Of a DNA stretch of 64,000 nt, positions 1-9,277 are shown piece after piece. The DNA is from Burkholderiales bacterium (GTDB lineage Bacteria; Pseudomonadota; Gammaproteobacteria; Burkholderiales; Casimicrobiaceae). Location of the stretch: NCBI GenBank assembly GCA_025354165.1, contig JANXNI010000034.1, positions 50,298 through 114,297 on the forward strand. Direction: 5' to 3'. How positions within the stretch are numbered: position 1 is the first letter of the stretch; the number at the start of each line of letters is the position of its first letter. A program made the position numbers and the translations under genes. The notes beneath the pieces are model-generated. The model was not told where the DNA came from and searched no databases. It worked only from the letters and a program-made list of their open reading frames with translations.

Positions 1-681
1 TTCAACTAGATTTTCCTGAGCCGCGCGATACTGAATGAGGTCGGTAATAGCGCCGATTTTCAGGCCGTGTTCTTTAGCGAAGATGAGCAGATCTGGCAAG
101 CGCGCCATCGTGCCGTCGTCTTTCATGACTTCGCAAATCACTGATGCCGGAGTGAGTCCCGCCATGCGCGTGAGGTCGCACCCTGCTTCCGTATGACCCG
201 CGCGCATCAGCACGCCGCCTGGTTGCGCCATCACCGGAAAAATGTGGCCCGGTTGCACGATGTCGGTTGGCTTGGCGTTGAACGCGACCGCCGCCTTTAC
301 GGTGCGGGCACGATCCGCCGCCGAGATACCGCTCGATACGCCTTCTGCCGCTTCAATCGACAACGTAAAGTTGGTTCCGAAGCCAGAGCGATTGGACGAT
401 GTCATCAGCGGCAGACTGAGCTGCGCACAGCGCTCCTGCGTGAGCGTCAAACAAATCAGGCCGCGCGCATGCTTGGCCATGAAGTTGATCGCTTCGGGCG
501 TCACAAACTCAGCCGCCAGCACCAGATCGCCTTCATTTTCACGATCTTCTTCATCAACCAGAATAACCATGCGACCGACCTTCAGGTCGGCGATGATTTC
601 CGGGATGGTGGACAGCACGGATGTCGCAGGCGCTGCAACGGCAGCGAGGGTGGGTTTGGTAGCAGATGCGGGATTAGCCAT
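1..681 (-). CDS. ribB: 3,4-dihydroxy-2-butanone-4-phosphate synthase (RibB or N-terminal part of RibBA), cut by window edge
   Basis: This enzyme converts ribulose 5-phosphate to 3,4-dihydroxy-2-butanone 4-phosphate and formate for riboflavin synthesis in the cytosol. The 227 visible residues start at an ATG at 679-681 and carry the acidic metal-binding motif EDRENEGD at residues 45-52 and the [11 protein letters not shown] active-site block further on. The reading frame is still open at base 1. The final residues ([16 protein letters not shown]) are the linker seen in burkholderial RibBA fusions, so a GTP cyclohydrolase II-like domain probably follows outside the window. The next gene starts divergently 140 bp away, which leaves little room for an FMN riboswitch, and none was seen. 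The family call is secure; the fusion is inferred. Confidence 0.93.
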   Translation of the reverse strand, partial: MANPASATKPTLAAVAAPATSVLSTIPEIIADLKVGRMVILVDEEDRENEGDLVLAAEFVTPEAINFMAKHARGLICLTLTQERCAQLSLPLMTSSNRSGFGTNFTLSIEAAEGVSSGISAADRARTVKAAVAFNAKPTDIVQPGHIFPVMAQPGGVLMRAGHTEAGCDLTRMAGLTPASVICEVMKDDGTMARLPDLLIFAKEHGLKIGAITDLIQYRAAQENLVE

Positions 682-820
682 GGCAAAGAGCAACTCTCTG
701 GGGGAGAAGCAATTATTTTAAGCGGGCGGCGGGTTGGCGCGTTTTGCGTGCTCGTCGGGACGCTGCGAATTGGAGACAATAACGGCCTTCGCACAAATTA
801 TTTGGCTCGCACGGCCCACA

Positions 821-1558
821 ATGTCCGACCTCCTTATCTCAGAACAACACGGTTTTCGTACGCTGCACTTTGGCTCGGAATGGGTGCAGGGCCGCATGCG
901 CATCAGCCGCCCAGCTGACCTCGCATTGGGCTATGCACAGGACATGTGCGCGGCGCTGTTGTTCACTGCGCCACCGAAACATGTTTACGTCGCTGGATTG
1001 GGTGTGGGGTCGTTGCCGCGCTGGGCGTTGGCGCACTGGGAGGAATCGATCAAACGCATGGAGATTGTGGAGCTGCGCGCTGATGTTATGGCGCTGACGC
1101 GCTCGTCCTTTCCGTTGCCTGCGGACGACCCGCGCGTTGTATTGACGCTCGGGGACGCGGCGAAGGTAATCACTGAGCGACCCGCGTCGAGCGTTGACTG
1201 GATCTGGGTGGATTGTTATGACGGACGTGGTCGGGTGGGCACGCTGGAGTCGGCGGACTTCTATGCGGCAGCGCATACCGCGTTGAAGGCGCGGGGTGTA
1301 TTCGTAGCGAACATGTGGAGCAGTGTCACCCGCTATCGCGGTGGGCTGCGCAGGCTGCGTGCGGTTTTTGGCGCTAACAACATCGTTTTGCTGCCCGCGA
1401 TTGCGACCGAAAACGTCACCGTGATCGCGACCAAGTCGCCGCTACCACCGTTGGACAATCGGGCCATTCAAGCTCGTGCCAGAGCATTGCAAGCGGAGTA
1501 CAAGTTGCCGTTTGAGCGATGGCAGAAGGCGTTAGCGCCAGTCGCGACGGCGTTGTAA
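821..1558 (+). CDS. Spermidine synthase-like (SpeE-fold) protein
   Basis: This 245-residue protein has the Rossmann core of polyamine aminopropyltransferases. A GLGVGS nucleotide-binding loop lies at residues 59-64, an acidic residue follows in EIVELRAD, and DWIWVDCYDGRG occupies the place of the catalytic Asp region. I chose the ATG at 821; an upstream in-frame start at 734 would add 29 residues that do not resemble the family. It is shorter than classical SpeE (about 280-300 residues) and appears to lack most of the N-terminal beta-domain. Members of this short group are often annotated as spermidine synthase-like or SAM-binding proteins without a proven substrate. It is divergent from ribB and convergent with aceA. 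Confidence 0.75.
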   Translation: MSDLLISEQHGFRTLHFGSEWVQGRMRISRPADLALGYAQDMCAALLFTAPPKHVYVAGLGVGSLPRWALAHWEESIKRMEIVELRADVMALTRSSFPLPADDPRVVLTLGDAAKVITERPASSVDWIWVDCYDGRGRVGTLESADFYAAAHTALKARGVFVANMWSSVTRYRGGLRRLRAVFGANNIVLLPAIATENVTVIATKSPLPPLDNRAIQARARALQAEYKLPFERWQKALAPVATAL

Positions 1559-1596
1559 GCTCGCGCGCAGACAACGCGCGGACAACGCGCGGACAG

Positions 1597-1633
1597 AAAA
1601 AAGCCCGCGGGGCGAATGAACGCGGCGCGGGCT
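1597..1633 (-). terminator. Rho-independent terminator reading the minus strand
   Basis: Inverted arms AGCCCGCG (1602-1609) and CGCGGGCT (1626-1633) form an 8-bp GC stem. On the minus strand the stem is followed by a run of six T. On the plus strand no T run follows. It therefore most likely ends aceA transcription, although it lies about 180 bp beyond the aceA stop codon. Confidence 0.55.
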
Positions 1634-1813
1634 GAAGGGTTCCCTCCTCCTCGAGGAAATCAGGACGGATTATAAGGTCATTTAGATGAATTTCAAGCCT
1701 TTTTGGGGCCTGTCTCACTTTTTTGGTGCAGGGAAACCCCTAGGCCGCTCCGTCGTAAGGCTGCGCCTCAAGCAGCCCTTCTGTCGTACGAATAATTGTT
1801 GTGCTTTGGCTGA

Positions 1814-3160
1814 TCAGTCGTTTTGTCCAACGGCCAATTTGAGCGTTGGCTTCTTCTCTTCGAAGAATTGCTCGTCTTCCGTCGAGCCGTGCAGCGCCGT
1901 CGTCGAGCTTTGACCGCCCTGAATGACTTGCGTCACGGCGTCGAAATAACCGGTGCCCACTTCGCGCTGATGCTTCACCGCCGTGAAGCCATGTGCTGCA
2001 GCGGCGAATTCAGCCTCTTGCAACTCAACGAACGCCGTCATGTTGTTGCGCGCGTAGCCGTGCGCGAGGTTGAACATTGAGTAGTTGAGGCTGTGGAAGC
2101 CAGCCAGCGTGATGAACTGAAATTTGTAGCCCATTGCGCCAAGTTCGCGCTGGAATTTTGCAATCGTCGACTCGTCGAGATTTTTCTTCCAGTTGAACGA
2201 GGGCGAGCAGTTGTAGGCCAGCATCTTGCCTGGGAACTTCTTCTGAATACCTTCAGCGAAATCGCGAGCAAATTTAAGGTCCGGCTTGCCGGTTTCACAC
2301 CAGATCAAGTCAGCCACGGCAGCGTAAGCAAGACCGCGCGACAGCGCCTGATCAAAGCCGGGACGCGTTTTGTAGAAGCCTTCCATCGTGCGCTCGCCGG
2401 TGCAGAACGGGCGATCATTTTCGTCAACGTCGCTGGTCAGCAAATCGGCTGCTTCTGCATCAGTACGTGCAAGCAAAACGGTCGGTGTGCCCATCACGTC
2501 CGCCGCAAAGCGAGCCGCGTAGAGCTTTTCAACCGCCTCACGCGTTGGCACGAGCACTTTGCCGCCCATGTGGCCGCATTTTTTAACGCTGGCCAATTGA
2601 TCTTCGAAGTGAACGCCAGCCGCGCCCGCGTCGATCATCGATTTCATGAGTTCGAACGCGTTCAGCACGCCACCGAAACCAGCCTCGGCATCAGCAACGA
2701 TTGGCTGCATATAGTCGATGTCGTCTTTGCCTTCCATCCACTGAATCTGATCGGCGCGCATCAGCGTGTTGTTGATGCGTTTGACAACAGACGGGACGGA
2801 GTTCACTGGATACAGCGACTGGTCGGGATACATCTCACCAGCCAAGTTCGCATCGCCGGCAACTTGCCAACCCGACAGATAAATCGCCTTCAATCCAGCC
2901 TTGACCTGCTGCATCGCCTGATTGCCCGTCAACGCGCCGAGCGAGTTAACGAAAGGCTCAGTATTGATCGAATTCCACAGCTTCTCTGCGCCTTTTTTGG
3001 CGAGCGTGTGCTCGATGCCAGTCGTGCCGCGCAGGCGCACGACGTCAGCCGCGCTGTAATTGCGCTTGACGCCTTTCCAGCGTGGATTGGTCGCCCAGTC
3101 TTTTTCGAGGGCGGTGGTCGCGGCGGCCATTTGGGCCAGAACTTTTGCAGATTGCGTCAT
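1814..3160 (-). CDS. aceA: Isocitrate lyase
   Basis: This enzyme splits isocitrate into glyoxylate and succinate, the first step of the glyoxylate bypass, and allows growth on acetate or fatty acids. The 448-residue protein is the usual length for the bacterial short form. It contains the catalytic signature KKCGHMGGK at residues 193-201 with the active-site Cys at 195, and [10 protein letters not shown] and [10 protein letters not shown] blocks typical of the family. A purine-rich ribosome-binding site lies just before the ATG. It stands alone with its own long upstream region. It complements the acetate symporter and acetyl-CoA synthetase genes found between 13.5 and 19 kb; malate synthase is not in the window. 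Confidence 0.97.
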   Translation of the reverse strand: MTQSAKVLAQMAAATTALEKDWATNPRWKGVKRNYSAADVVRLRGTTGIEHTLAKKGAEKLWNSINTEPFVNSLGALTGNQAMQQVKAGLKAIYLSGWQVAGDANLAGEMYPDQSLYPVNSVPSVVKRINNTLMRADQIQWMEGKDDIDYMQPIVADAEAGFGGVLNAFELMKSMIDAGAAGVHFEDQLASVKKCGHMGGKVLVPTREAVEKLYAARFAADVMGTPTVLLARTDAEAADLLTSDVDENDRPFCTGERTMEGFYKTRPGFDQALSRGLAYAAVADLIWCETGKPDLKFARDFAEGIQKKFPGKMLAYNCSPSFNWKKNLDESTIAKFQRELGAMGYKFQFITLAGFHSLNYSMFNLAHGYARNNMTAFVELQEAEFAAAAHGFTAVKHQREVGTGYFDAVTQVIQGGQSSTTALHGSTEDEQFFEEKKPTLKLAVGQND

Positions 3161-3662
3161 GATGATTGCCTTTACCTATGCAGATGAGTCGAGACAAAGC
3201 TGTCTCTGGAAAACGTTCCTCACTTATTCAGGCTTCCGATTGCGCTTTCTGCAACGGGAGCATTCAAAGCATCTTGTTGTTGCTTCGCAGCATAGGCTAT
3301 TTTAATGGAAAGCGCAAAATAATTTTTAAAAAAGCTCATTAAAACAATGGTTTGCAAGTCATTTCCATTCCATTATTTATTCCACTCGATGAAAATAACT
3401 TTCACGTCTTGCATCGCAACATTTGAAAATGCATTTCATAAAATACGCAAACTGCAAAAAGTCTTGTGTTTTCAAGTCATTCGGTGCGAGTGTTGATGTG
3501 CCACGTTGTTCGCCAGAAATGGCTACGAATCGGTTGACCCATAGCGAATAGTGGCGATGCACCAAAACACGTCGCTATTTCGTGTGGTTAAAGCGACGCC
3601 CCCAACCCGCATCGCAGCGGCAAATGCACAACAAAATGTCGGTCTGATTTTTTGCTGTTCGT
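3161..3662. promoter_or_regulatory. AT-rich aceA upstream region with repeated TGCAAA-type words
   Basis: This 500-bp gap separates the aceA start from the end of the sulfotransferase gene and is visibly AT-richer than its surroundings. It contains TTTGCAA at 3351-3357, GCAAA at 3447-3451 and TGCAAA at 3453-3458. Such words resemble sites described for RamB/ScfR-type regulators of glyoxylate and propionate genes, but they are short and could be chance in AT-rich DNA. No convincing gene is present; a 62-codon open frame at 3377-3565 has no family resemblance. Confidence 0.3.
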
Positions 3663-4649
3663 CTATTGGCTACCGTAAATAGCTACCGCCTCACACAGCG
3701 CCTGCGTCGCCAATTGTCTGCGCCGTGGACTCAGCAGGTTCACCCAACTTGGACGCGGATCAAATGCCGCGTGTCCGATCATCATGACCGGCGACTCATA
3801 CTGCAACCATCGGTAGATCGCCGCACCGCCACCGCCGATGGCCTCGTGCATTGACGCGTCGAAATGGCTGCGGTACTCGTACGGCACGCCCGCGTTGTTG
3901 ACACGTTGCGCGAAGGTGCCGTCGGCGAGCATTTGATCCTCGACCGATTTCACGGTCTCGAAGGTTGATCTATCGAGGGCGCGTTCAATCTGAACCTCCC
4001 CTAATGCGTCAAGATTGCCGGGAAGGAAATCCTGTAGTCGCCGGAACTCGGCGCGGGCGTTCGCTTTGACGTCTTCAAAACGAATGATCAGATACGAGGT
4101 GTTGTGAAGCTCGGCGTAGTGCTTCCATGTGGCCAGATGAAGCAGGTACGCGGCGGCGCGCGGCACCTGCCAGATAGGGTCGATTTGTTGGACCCAGTCG
4201 ACAAATGCCGGGGCGTCCGCTTGCGATTTTTGCACGCGCCGCCATGCCGAAAAAAGTGCGTCGCGGGGATCGCGCACGAACAAAACGAGGCGTGGACCAA
4301 GCGGCCATTGGCCGGGCGTCGCATGGCTAAATCGCGGAACCAGATCGCCACGAAAATCAAAGCGACGACCTGAGACCAAACCGGGCAACACCCGCGACCA
4401 TGGGTCGCCCTGATAAAAATATTCGTAAGCGGTGCCGTCGTGATGCTTCCATTCGAGCGACATGTCGACGTTCCACGGGTTCCAGATAGGATAGCCACAC
4501 TCAAGCAGCATCGAGGCCAACCAGCTCGTGCCGCAAGGCAATTCGGCAGAAACGACGTCGAGGTTGTATTCGGGGAAATGTGCATATCCCGGGTGCTCAC
4601 TCCTCGCCGCGTCTACGAACGCGAGTGGACGAAACGCGAACCGACTCAT
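3663..4649 (-). CDS. Sulfotransferase-fold protein, last gene of a putative phosphoramidate operon
   Basis: The 328-residue protein belongs to the PAPS-dependent sulfotransferase superfamily. The 3'-phosphate-binding element is well preserved as FVRDPRDALFSAWRR (Arg126, Ser134), and IIRFEDVKANARAEFRRLQDFL-like sequence follows. The 5'-phosphosulfate loop is degenerate: residues 37-44 read LPCGTSWL where cytosolic enzymes have PKSGTTWL, so Pro38 aligns with the catalytic Lys. Its ATG overlaps the stop of the upstream kinase by 4 bp. In this setting it may use PAPS on a glycan. Because the upstream kinase may make a 3'-phosphorylated CDP-phosphoramidate that resembles PAPS, it could instead transfer phosphoramidate. 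The fold assignment is good; the donor is inference. Confidence 0.75.
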   Translation of the reverse strand: MSRFAFRPLAFVDAARSEHPGYAHFPEYNLDVVSAELPCGTSWLASMLLECGYPIWNPWNVDMSLEWKHHDGTAYEYFYQGDPWSRVLPGLVSGRRFDFRGDLVPRFSHATPGQWPLGPRLVLFVRDPRDALFSAWRRVQKSQADAPAFVDWVQQIDPIWQVPRAAAYLLHLATWKHYAELHNTSYLIIRFEDVKANARAEFRRLQDFLPGNLDALGEVQIERALDRSTFETVKSVEDQMLADGTFAQRVNNAGVPYEYRSHFDASMHEAIGGGGAAIYRWLQYESPVMMIGHAAFDPRPSWVNLLSPRRRQLATQALCEAVAIYGSQ

Positions 4650-5200
4650 GAGGCCAAACGCGCTAGATGAGCTTGCCGGGCGCGCCAGAGTTCACCGACT
4701 TTTATGGCTTCGAGATTAAGTGAATGGATGTCACTATCGTTTGTAATGCTGTGATCCGGTGCGTCGGGCATTTCAGCGTGGATGTCTATGCCCACCACGT
4801 TAATTGCATCCCGCATCAGTGCTTCTCGACGCGATTTCAGCAGCTCGGTGTGAGCGGTTAATAACGTTAGAACAAAGGGCAATTTCAGCGCTTGTTCGCA
4901 TGCGCGATTCTTCTGGTGAATTTCAGTGAACAGGGAGATGGTAGAGACCACGCAGAGGCGGCCTTCCTGAGCGCTCAACCACGCGGCTTTCGACATCGCG
5001 CGGCCGACAGCTACGCGGTCGTCGCGCTGATATCCCGCACGCGGCATGCAAAGCTTTCTGAAATCGTCACCATCGAGCTGCGTGACATTAGGGTGTGCCA
5101 CTCGCATCGAGCGCACCACCTCGGCAGCAAGGGTTGTTTTGCCAACGCCCGACAGCCCGCAAATCCAGATCACACCACCGCCATTAGGCTCTCCAGTCAT
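4646..5200 (-). CDS. APS kinase family nucleotide 3'-kinase, probably Cj1415-like cytidine diphosphoramidate kinase
   Basis: APS kinases phosphorylate the 3'-hydroxyl of adenylylsulfate. A homologue in Campylobacter, Cj1415, does the same to cytidine diphosphoramidate. This 184-residue protein has the Walker A motif GLSGVGKTT at residues 15-23, LDGDD at 42-46, an AGYQRDDR block and a VVSTISLF strand in family order. I chose the ATG at 5200, which overlaps the upstream stop by 17 bp; an in-frame start at 5317 would extend deeply into that gene. No ATP sulfurylase (CysD/CysN) is nearby, which argues against simple PAPS production, although sulfation with the adjacent sulfotransferase remains an alternative. 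Confidence 0.8.
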   Translation of the reverse strand: MTGEPNGGGVIWICGLSGVGKTTLAAEVVRSMRVAHPNVTQLDGDDFRKLCMPRAGYQRDDRVAVGRAMSKAAWLSAQEGRLCVVSTISLFTEIHQKNRACEQALKLPFVLTLLTAHTELLKSRREALMRDAINVVGIDIHAEMPDAPDHSITNDSDIHSLNLEAIKVGELWRARQAHLARLAS

Positions 5201-5969
5201 GCGCCCAACGTCCTGTTGCTCTGTTGCTGAGACCGCGTTCGACCGCTTGCAAATCGGAGAGTGAATCGATCTCGATCCAGCCGCCTTCGCAGTCAATGAC
5301 GCTGATGGGTATGGCAACTGCCAGCGCGCATGCCAAAAGTTTAGTAGTGTCGCCTGTGCGCGCCAGATTCGGATCGCTGTTCAACACTGCGTTCAGCTGT
5401 GCCCAGCCGTTCGGTGTGGTTTTTACCAGGCCCATAAACTGCCCGCCAATCGCGTTTACGATTGCCGCGCGGCCACCGATCTTCCGCAATGCGCCCGCAT
5501 CGGCAACAAAATTCTCGGCATCGTCAAGCGCGTCAGCGAAGCGCTCGATCCACAGCGAATGCCAGCGCGTATTGTTGGCAACCACGATATCGTTCGGAGC
5601 AGTGCGCAGTCTGGCAAGATGCGCTGACTGCACCGCGATATCCGAGTACGCGATCAGGCAAGGTTGCGACACCAGCCACGATTCTGCGACTTGCAAAGTA
5701 CCCAGCATATTGGTCTCTGACCAGCACGTATGTCGGATGGTAGTAACGTGTGGTGATTGATACCCGGTCAGCGCTTCATAGCCGTAACCACCAACAATTA
5801 GAACGCGTTCGATGCCTGACTGAAAAAGCGCGTCGAGCATCCAGTCGAGCAGCGTGCGCCCCGCCACCGTCGTCAAGCATTTTGGCGTGGCATCGGTCAA
5901 CGCGCCGAGGCGGCTGCCGCGCCCCGCCGCCAAAATTACCGCTTGCTTAGCTGTGCAGTCGGTACTCAT
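5184..5969 (-). CDS. NTP transferase, probably Cj1416-like CTP:phosphoglutamine cytidylyltransferase
   Basis: This 261-residue protein is a sugar-phosphate-type nucleotidyltransferase. Its N-terminus has the nucleotide-binding GRGSRL at residues 16-21, TPK with Lys30, and a metal-binding YSD around Asp110; GGWIEIDSLSDL near the end is the usual C-terminal acidic motif. The ATG at 5969 overlaps the upstream methyltransferase stop in an ATGA arrangement; a longer in-frame start at 6110 is unlikely because it lies inside that gene. Together with the PEP-synthase-like and APS-kinase-like genes it matches the Campylobacter Cj1418-Cj1416-Cj1415 set, where this enzyme makes CDP-L-glutamine from L-glutamine phosphate. 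The alternative is a sugar or choline-phosphate nucleotidyltransferase. Confidence 0.8.
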   Translation of the reverse strand: MSTDCTAKQAVILAAGRGSRLGALTDATPKCLTTVAGRTLLDWMLDALFQSGIERVLIVGGYGYEALTGYQSPHVTTIRHTCWSETNMLGTLQVAESWLVSQPCLIAYSDIAVQSAHLARLRTAPNDIVVANNTRWHSLWIERFADALDDAENFVADAGALRKIGGRAAIVNAIGGQFMGLVKTTPNGWAQLNAVLNSDPNLARTGDTTKLLACALAVAIPISVIDCEGGWIEIDSLSDLQAVERGLSNRATGRWAHDWRA

Positions 5970-6751
5970 GCAACGTGCTTCCTGAATACCCAGACTGCGG
6001 TGCTGAACGGCACGGAGATTTCTCCGCTGGGCACGAGCTCGGCGATGGCTTCGATGATCGCTTCGAGCTTTGATCCTGCGGCACGCGCTAACGTCGCGTG
6101 CGAACGCCACGCAGCGATGTAATGCTCGCGAGCAGTGACGAATTCAAATGAACAGCGGAACGAATCAATCGCTACAAACTGTTCGCACTCAAGCACTCTA
6201 GCCGCAGGACCTTCGCGTCGTGACCCGTGCGAAAAGTCCGGCAAATGTGATCGAATCACCATCTCGACTGCCGCCTGAAGCGGATCACACAGGTCGCGGT
6301 GATTCCACATGATGGCGAGTATTCCGTCGTTCTTCAACACGCGGCTGACTTCATCGAGCGAGCTCACAGGATCGACCACATTAAACGACGAACCGAAGCA
6401 GGCAAGGTCAAATGAATTTGACTGGAGTGGTAGCCGTTCCGCGCGACCACATATCCATTTCGCATCGCAATTGAGCGGAATTTGCGCGGCAATAGTGCGC
6501 ATGCTTTCGTTGGGTTCAACCGCCACTACGTCGAGGCCCGCCGCGAGCAGCAGACGAGTCAATTTTCCGGTGCCTGCGCCGATATCAACCACCCGCAGGA
6601 CGTGCGCAGCAGGGACGTGCGGCAGATGCCGCAACAGGCGCTCGATGGCCACACTTGCATAGTCGGCGCGGTGCTCGTAGGTTGCGGCACGTTCACTGTA
6701 GTCCCACGCAGGCGTATTGACTGCTTGAGTGGCGTGTGCATCGACAATCAT
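5966..6751 (-). CDS. Class I SAM-dependent methyltransferase of the phosphoramidate operon
   Basis: The 261-residue protein has the SAM-binding motif VVDIGAGTG at residues 55-63, an acidic VAVEPNE strand end, and an SFDLACFGSSFNVVD motif IV region, as in ubiE-like small-molecule methyltransferases. Its start and stop codons overlap both neighbours by 4 bp, so it is translationally coupled inside the operon. In Campylobacter the phosphoramidate genes are accompanied by methyltransferases Cj1419 and Cj1420 that are needed for the O-methyl group. This gene sits directly after the Cj1418-like gene, so O-methylation of the phosphoramidate is the best guess. The substrate cannot be read from sequence. 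Confidence 0.82.
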   Translation of the reverse strand: MIVDAHATQAVNTPAWDYSERAATYEHRADYASVAIERLLRHLPHVPAAHVLRVVDIGAGTGKLTRLLLAAGLDVVAVEPNESMRTIAAQIPLNCDAKWICGRAERLPLQSNSFDLACFGSSFNVVDPVSSLDEVSRVLKNDGILAIMWNHRDLCDPLQAAVEMVIRSHLPDFSHGSRREGPAARVLECEQFVAIDSFRCSFEFVTAREHYIAAWRSHATLARAAGSKLEAIIEAIAELVPSGEISVPFSTAVWVFRKHVA

Positions 6752-9057
6752 CGGTCAACTCGCATGTGGTGCTGTTCAAAATCTATGGTGATGTGCGCCG
6801 CCTCACGCAGCGCGCCGTACACCGTTTCGCCGCAACCCAAAACACAGGGCACATTTAGCTCGGCGCAGCGAATAGCCATGTGCGAATGCGGGCCACCGTA
6901 ACAAGTCACCAGCGCGGCAAACGGGTACTGGAATATCCAGTCATAGCCAGGGTCCGCGGCCCGAATCAGCACTACAGCCCCGGCAGCGATCACGCGCGCT
7001 TCGGTATGCCGCCCAATCACACAGAGTGGTGCTGAAACGCGGTCGTGACCCTGCGCCTGAAAAGTTGGACGTAGCGCGGGTTCGATACTCGCCCGAAAAT
7101 CAGCGCGGCTGGAAATGAGTAAAGGCATCTTGATCGTGCCCTCAATATCGTGGCGCTTTTTGGCGGATGCGCTCTGCCAAATTAGATGATCAAGGTCATT
7201 GCCGCTGACCAGATTTTTGATAGTTAGGAAAGACAGGTCATGCGCGCTCAAGCCGCGATCTTTTCCCCAACGTGCCGCCGCAGAGAGCCAATTCGACACC
7301 GATTGCGACAGGCCGTATTTCCATAACTCGCGCAGCTCGATGCGTCTCAGCGCGTTGGCAATCCATGCGTCGGCATCCGCCTCCATGCGCCACGCTTTGA
7401 GCAGCGGCGTAATCGTGCGTTGCTCTTGTTTCGCAACCTTGAAAGTTGGCGCCGTGACTGCGCCTGCGTGTGATGAATTTGTCACTATGGCATCGATCTG
7501 AATCGGATCGACGCAGATGTCGAAGGTCGCGGGCCGCAACGCTCCGGCGGCATGTGCATGCTCACCTGCCACCGAGGTGACTGCTGACACGCAGCTCAAC
7601 AGGCGTGCATGTCGCCTCGGGCTCAATGCGCCCGCACTGACGAGGCTCGACAATTGAAAACGCGCAACGAAAGCGAGCCTTGCGTGCATGGCAAAGGGCA
7701 GCGCGAGCGTTTGCCGAATTACGCCGAGAATCGCCATCAGCTCACTTGAGTTCTTACACGCGCGACAGCTTGCATCAATGTCCCGCAGCAACGATGCGAC
7801 GCGCTCGTTTGTATTCGACGGCGCGGAAAACGCCTGCCAGATCGGCTCCATCGCGATGAGCGCGTCGCGCCACGTACGCTGCGCGGACTTGCCGAGGCCG
7901 GCGTCGCTCAGTTGCCCCGTCCATTCGTCGGCGAACCCGATACAGGTGGGCTGTAGCTCCGTCTCAACGCGGTCGTGCAGCTCTGGGTGATGCTTGAGCT
8001 TGTCGATGCTTGCGTCGATTACTGGTGTCACCACCGCGTCGGCAATACCGCGTGGAATCAGTGAATTCAGACTCGCGCGCAGGTCCACGTAGGGGCGACC
8101 CGCGAAAACGCCGAGCAACGGATGCACCGCAGACTGGCGATATCCGAGATTGATTCGGGCGTCTCGCCAAACATGGTTGGTAACAAGCTCGCCGAAGAGC
8201 GAAAGCGCTAAGGGTCGCGGGTGTTCGCCGAGCAGCTCTGCGGGGTTCCAGTCGGGCATGAGTCCGAACACGGTGTAACGACCCAACTCGGCTTCGCGCG
8301 GCCGCGCGCGCTGGTTGTAGGTGCGCTCGATTTTTTGCCGCTCCGCTTCGAGCGCAGCGCTTGTATTTTTGATCGGAGCTCGCGTGGACGGACTGACCTG
8401 CAACAGGCGGAGTCGGCCTCGACGATCCACCGCGACCTCAAGCTCCAGCGCGGTTCGCTGAAGCACAGATTCGATTGTCGCAAGCAGCGCAAATGCACGT
8501 CGCACAGCGCTTGGCCAACGGGGTGACGGTGTCGAATTTTGGGTCAACCAGAATCGCTGAACGTTGGTCCAGCCTGCGGTGATGGCGCTGGTTACGTTGG
8601 TTACGTTGGCCCCGCCGATAGCGTCGCCAACGTAGTAGCTCAGCGAAGCCGTGCCCGCAAAAGAGGTTGAGTTTGCCGACGTAACGCCAAGCATGGCTGC
8701 TGCGTCCGCGACCCACATCTGGATCAGCACTTCGTCAGCATCGTTGAGCACACCGTAACTCGTGAATACCGCATTGACCGCGCGAATCAGCGCACTGCGA
8801 CGGTTGCCGGCAACAGGCCCGAACGAACGATAGCGACCCGCCTGGCCAGCCGCACCACCACTTTCGTTGTGTTTGCTGCTGCGTACGGCGACCCATGCAT
8901 TCGGAAATTGCTTTTGAATTCGCGTCAGGCAATCGCTGCGATTTTCCTGCCATTCGGTGGCGCCAATGACCGCCAAACGAGGCACGTATCGGCCAAGGCG
9001 CGAGCGCAGCACCAGAGCAAGCCACGCCGCCTTGGACGCAGGCTGGTCGGACGTCAT
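6748..9057 (-). CDS. PEP-synthase-like kinase, probably Cj1418-like L-glutamine kinase
   Basis: This 769-residue protein combines an ATP-binding domain of the PEP synthase/PPDK type (VRSS at residues 58-61, ELEVAVD at 205-211, LLQVSP at 218-223) with a C-terminal PEP-utiliser phosphohistidine domain (GGPHSHMAI, catalytic His726). A central MPDWNPAE block (267-274) is, as I recall it, typical of PEP-synthase-like proteins from surface-polysaccharide loci. Campylobacter Cj1418 has nearly the same length and architecture and phosphorylates the amide of L-glutamine with ATP. No PEP/pyruvate partner gene is nearby. It is first in a five-gene operon. Glutamine kinase activity is inferred from architecture plus neighbours. 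Confidence 0.85.
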   Translation of the reverse strand: MTSDQPASKAAWLALVLRSRLGRYVPRLAVIGATEWQENRSDCLTRIQKQFPNAWVAVRSSKHNESGGAAGQAGRYRSFGPVAGNRRSALIRAVNAVFTSYGVLNDADEVLIQMWVADAAAMLGVTSANSTSFAGTASLSYYVGDAIGGANVTNVTSAITAGWTNVQRFWLTQNSTPSPRWPSAVRRAFALLATIESVLQRTALELEVAVDRRGRLRLLQVSPSTRAPIKNTSAALEAERQKIERTYNQRARPREAELGRYTVFGLMPDWNPAELLGEHPRPLALSLFGELVTNHVWRDARINLGYRQSAVHPLLGVFAGRPYVDLRASLNSLIPRGIADAVVTPVIDASIDKLKHHPELHDRVETELQPTCIGFADEWTGQLSDAGLGKSAQRTWRDALIAMEPIWQAFSAPSNTNERVASLLRDIDASCRACKNSSELMAILGVIRQTLALPFAMHARLAFVARFQLSSLVSAGALSPRRHARLLSCVSAVTSVAGEHAHAAGALRPATFDICVDPIQIDAIVTNSSHAGAVTAPTFKVAKQEQRTITPLLKAWRMEADADAWIANALRRIELRELWKYGLSQSVSNWLSAAARWGKDRGLSAHDLSFLTIKNLVSGNDLDHLIWQSASAKKRHDIEGTIKMPLLISSRADFRASIEPALRPTFQAQGHDRVSAPLCVIGRHTEARVIAAGAVVLIRAADPGYDWIFQYPFAALVTCYGGPHSHMAIRCAELNVPCVLGCGETVYGALREAAHITIDFEQHHMRVDR

Positions 9058-9277
9058 GATGTTCGCGTCCCTGGCGAAGGGGCGGTATGCGCGTCAAAAA
9101 AAGGCGGATCAGTAGGGAATTGCAATCAGTGAACACAGTGAATCTTTATGCCAGTGTATTGCACGTAATGCAATGCGAGCGGCATCAAGCTCTGCAGGGC
9201 TCGCTGATCGAGCGTGGGTACGGCTCGGCAAAAAAACTGTCTGTTGCTCAACGGGCTTGTTCGCGATAAGCGGTCGC

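Noticed and set aside
682..820. FMN riboswitch upstream of ribB
   Set aside because: The divergent gap is only about 140 bp, and no conserved RFN stems were seen.
3377..3565. 62-codon open frame upstream of aceA
   Set aside because: It lies in AT-rich regulatory DNA and has no family resemblance, ribosome-binding site or neighbour logic.
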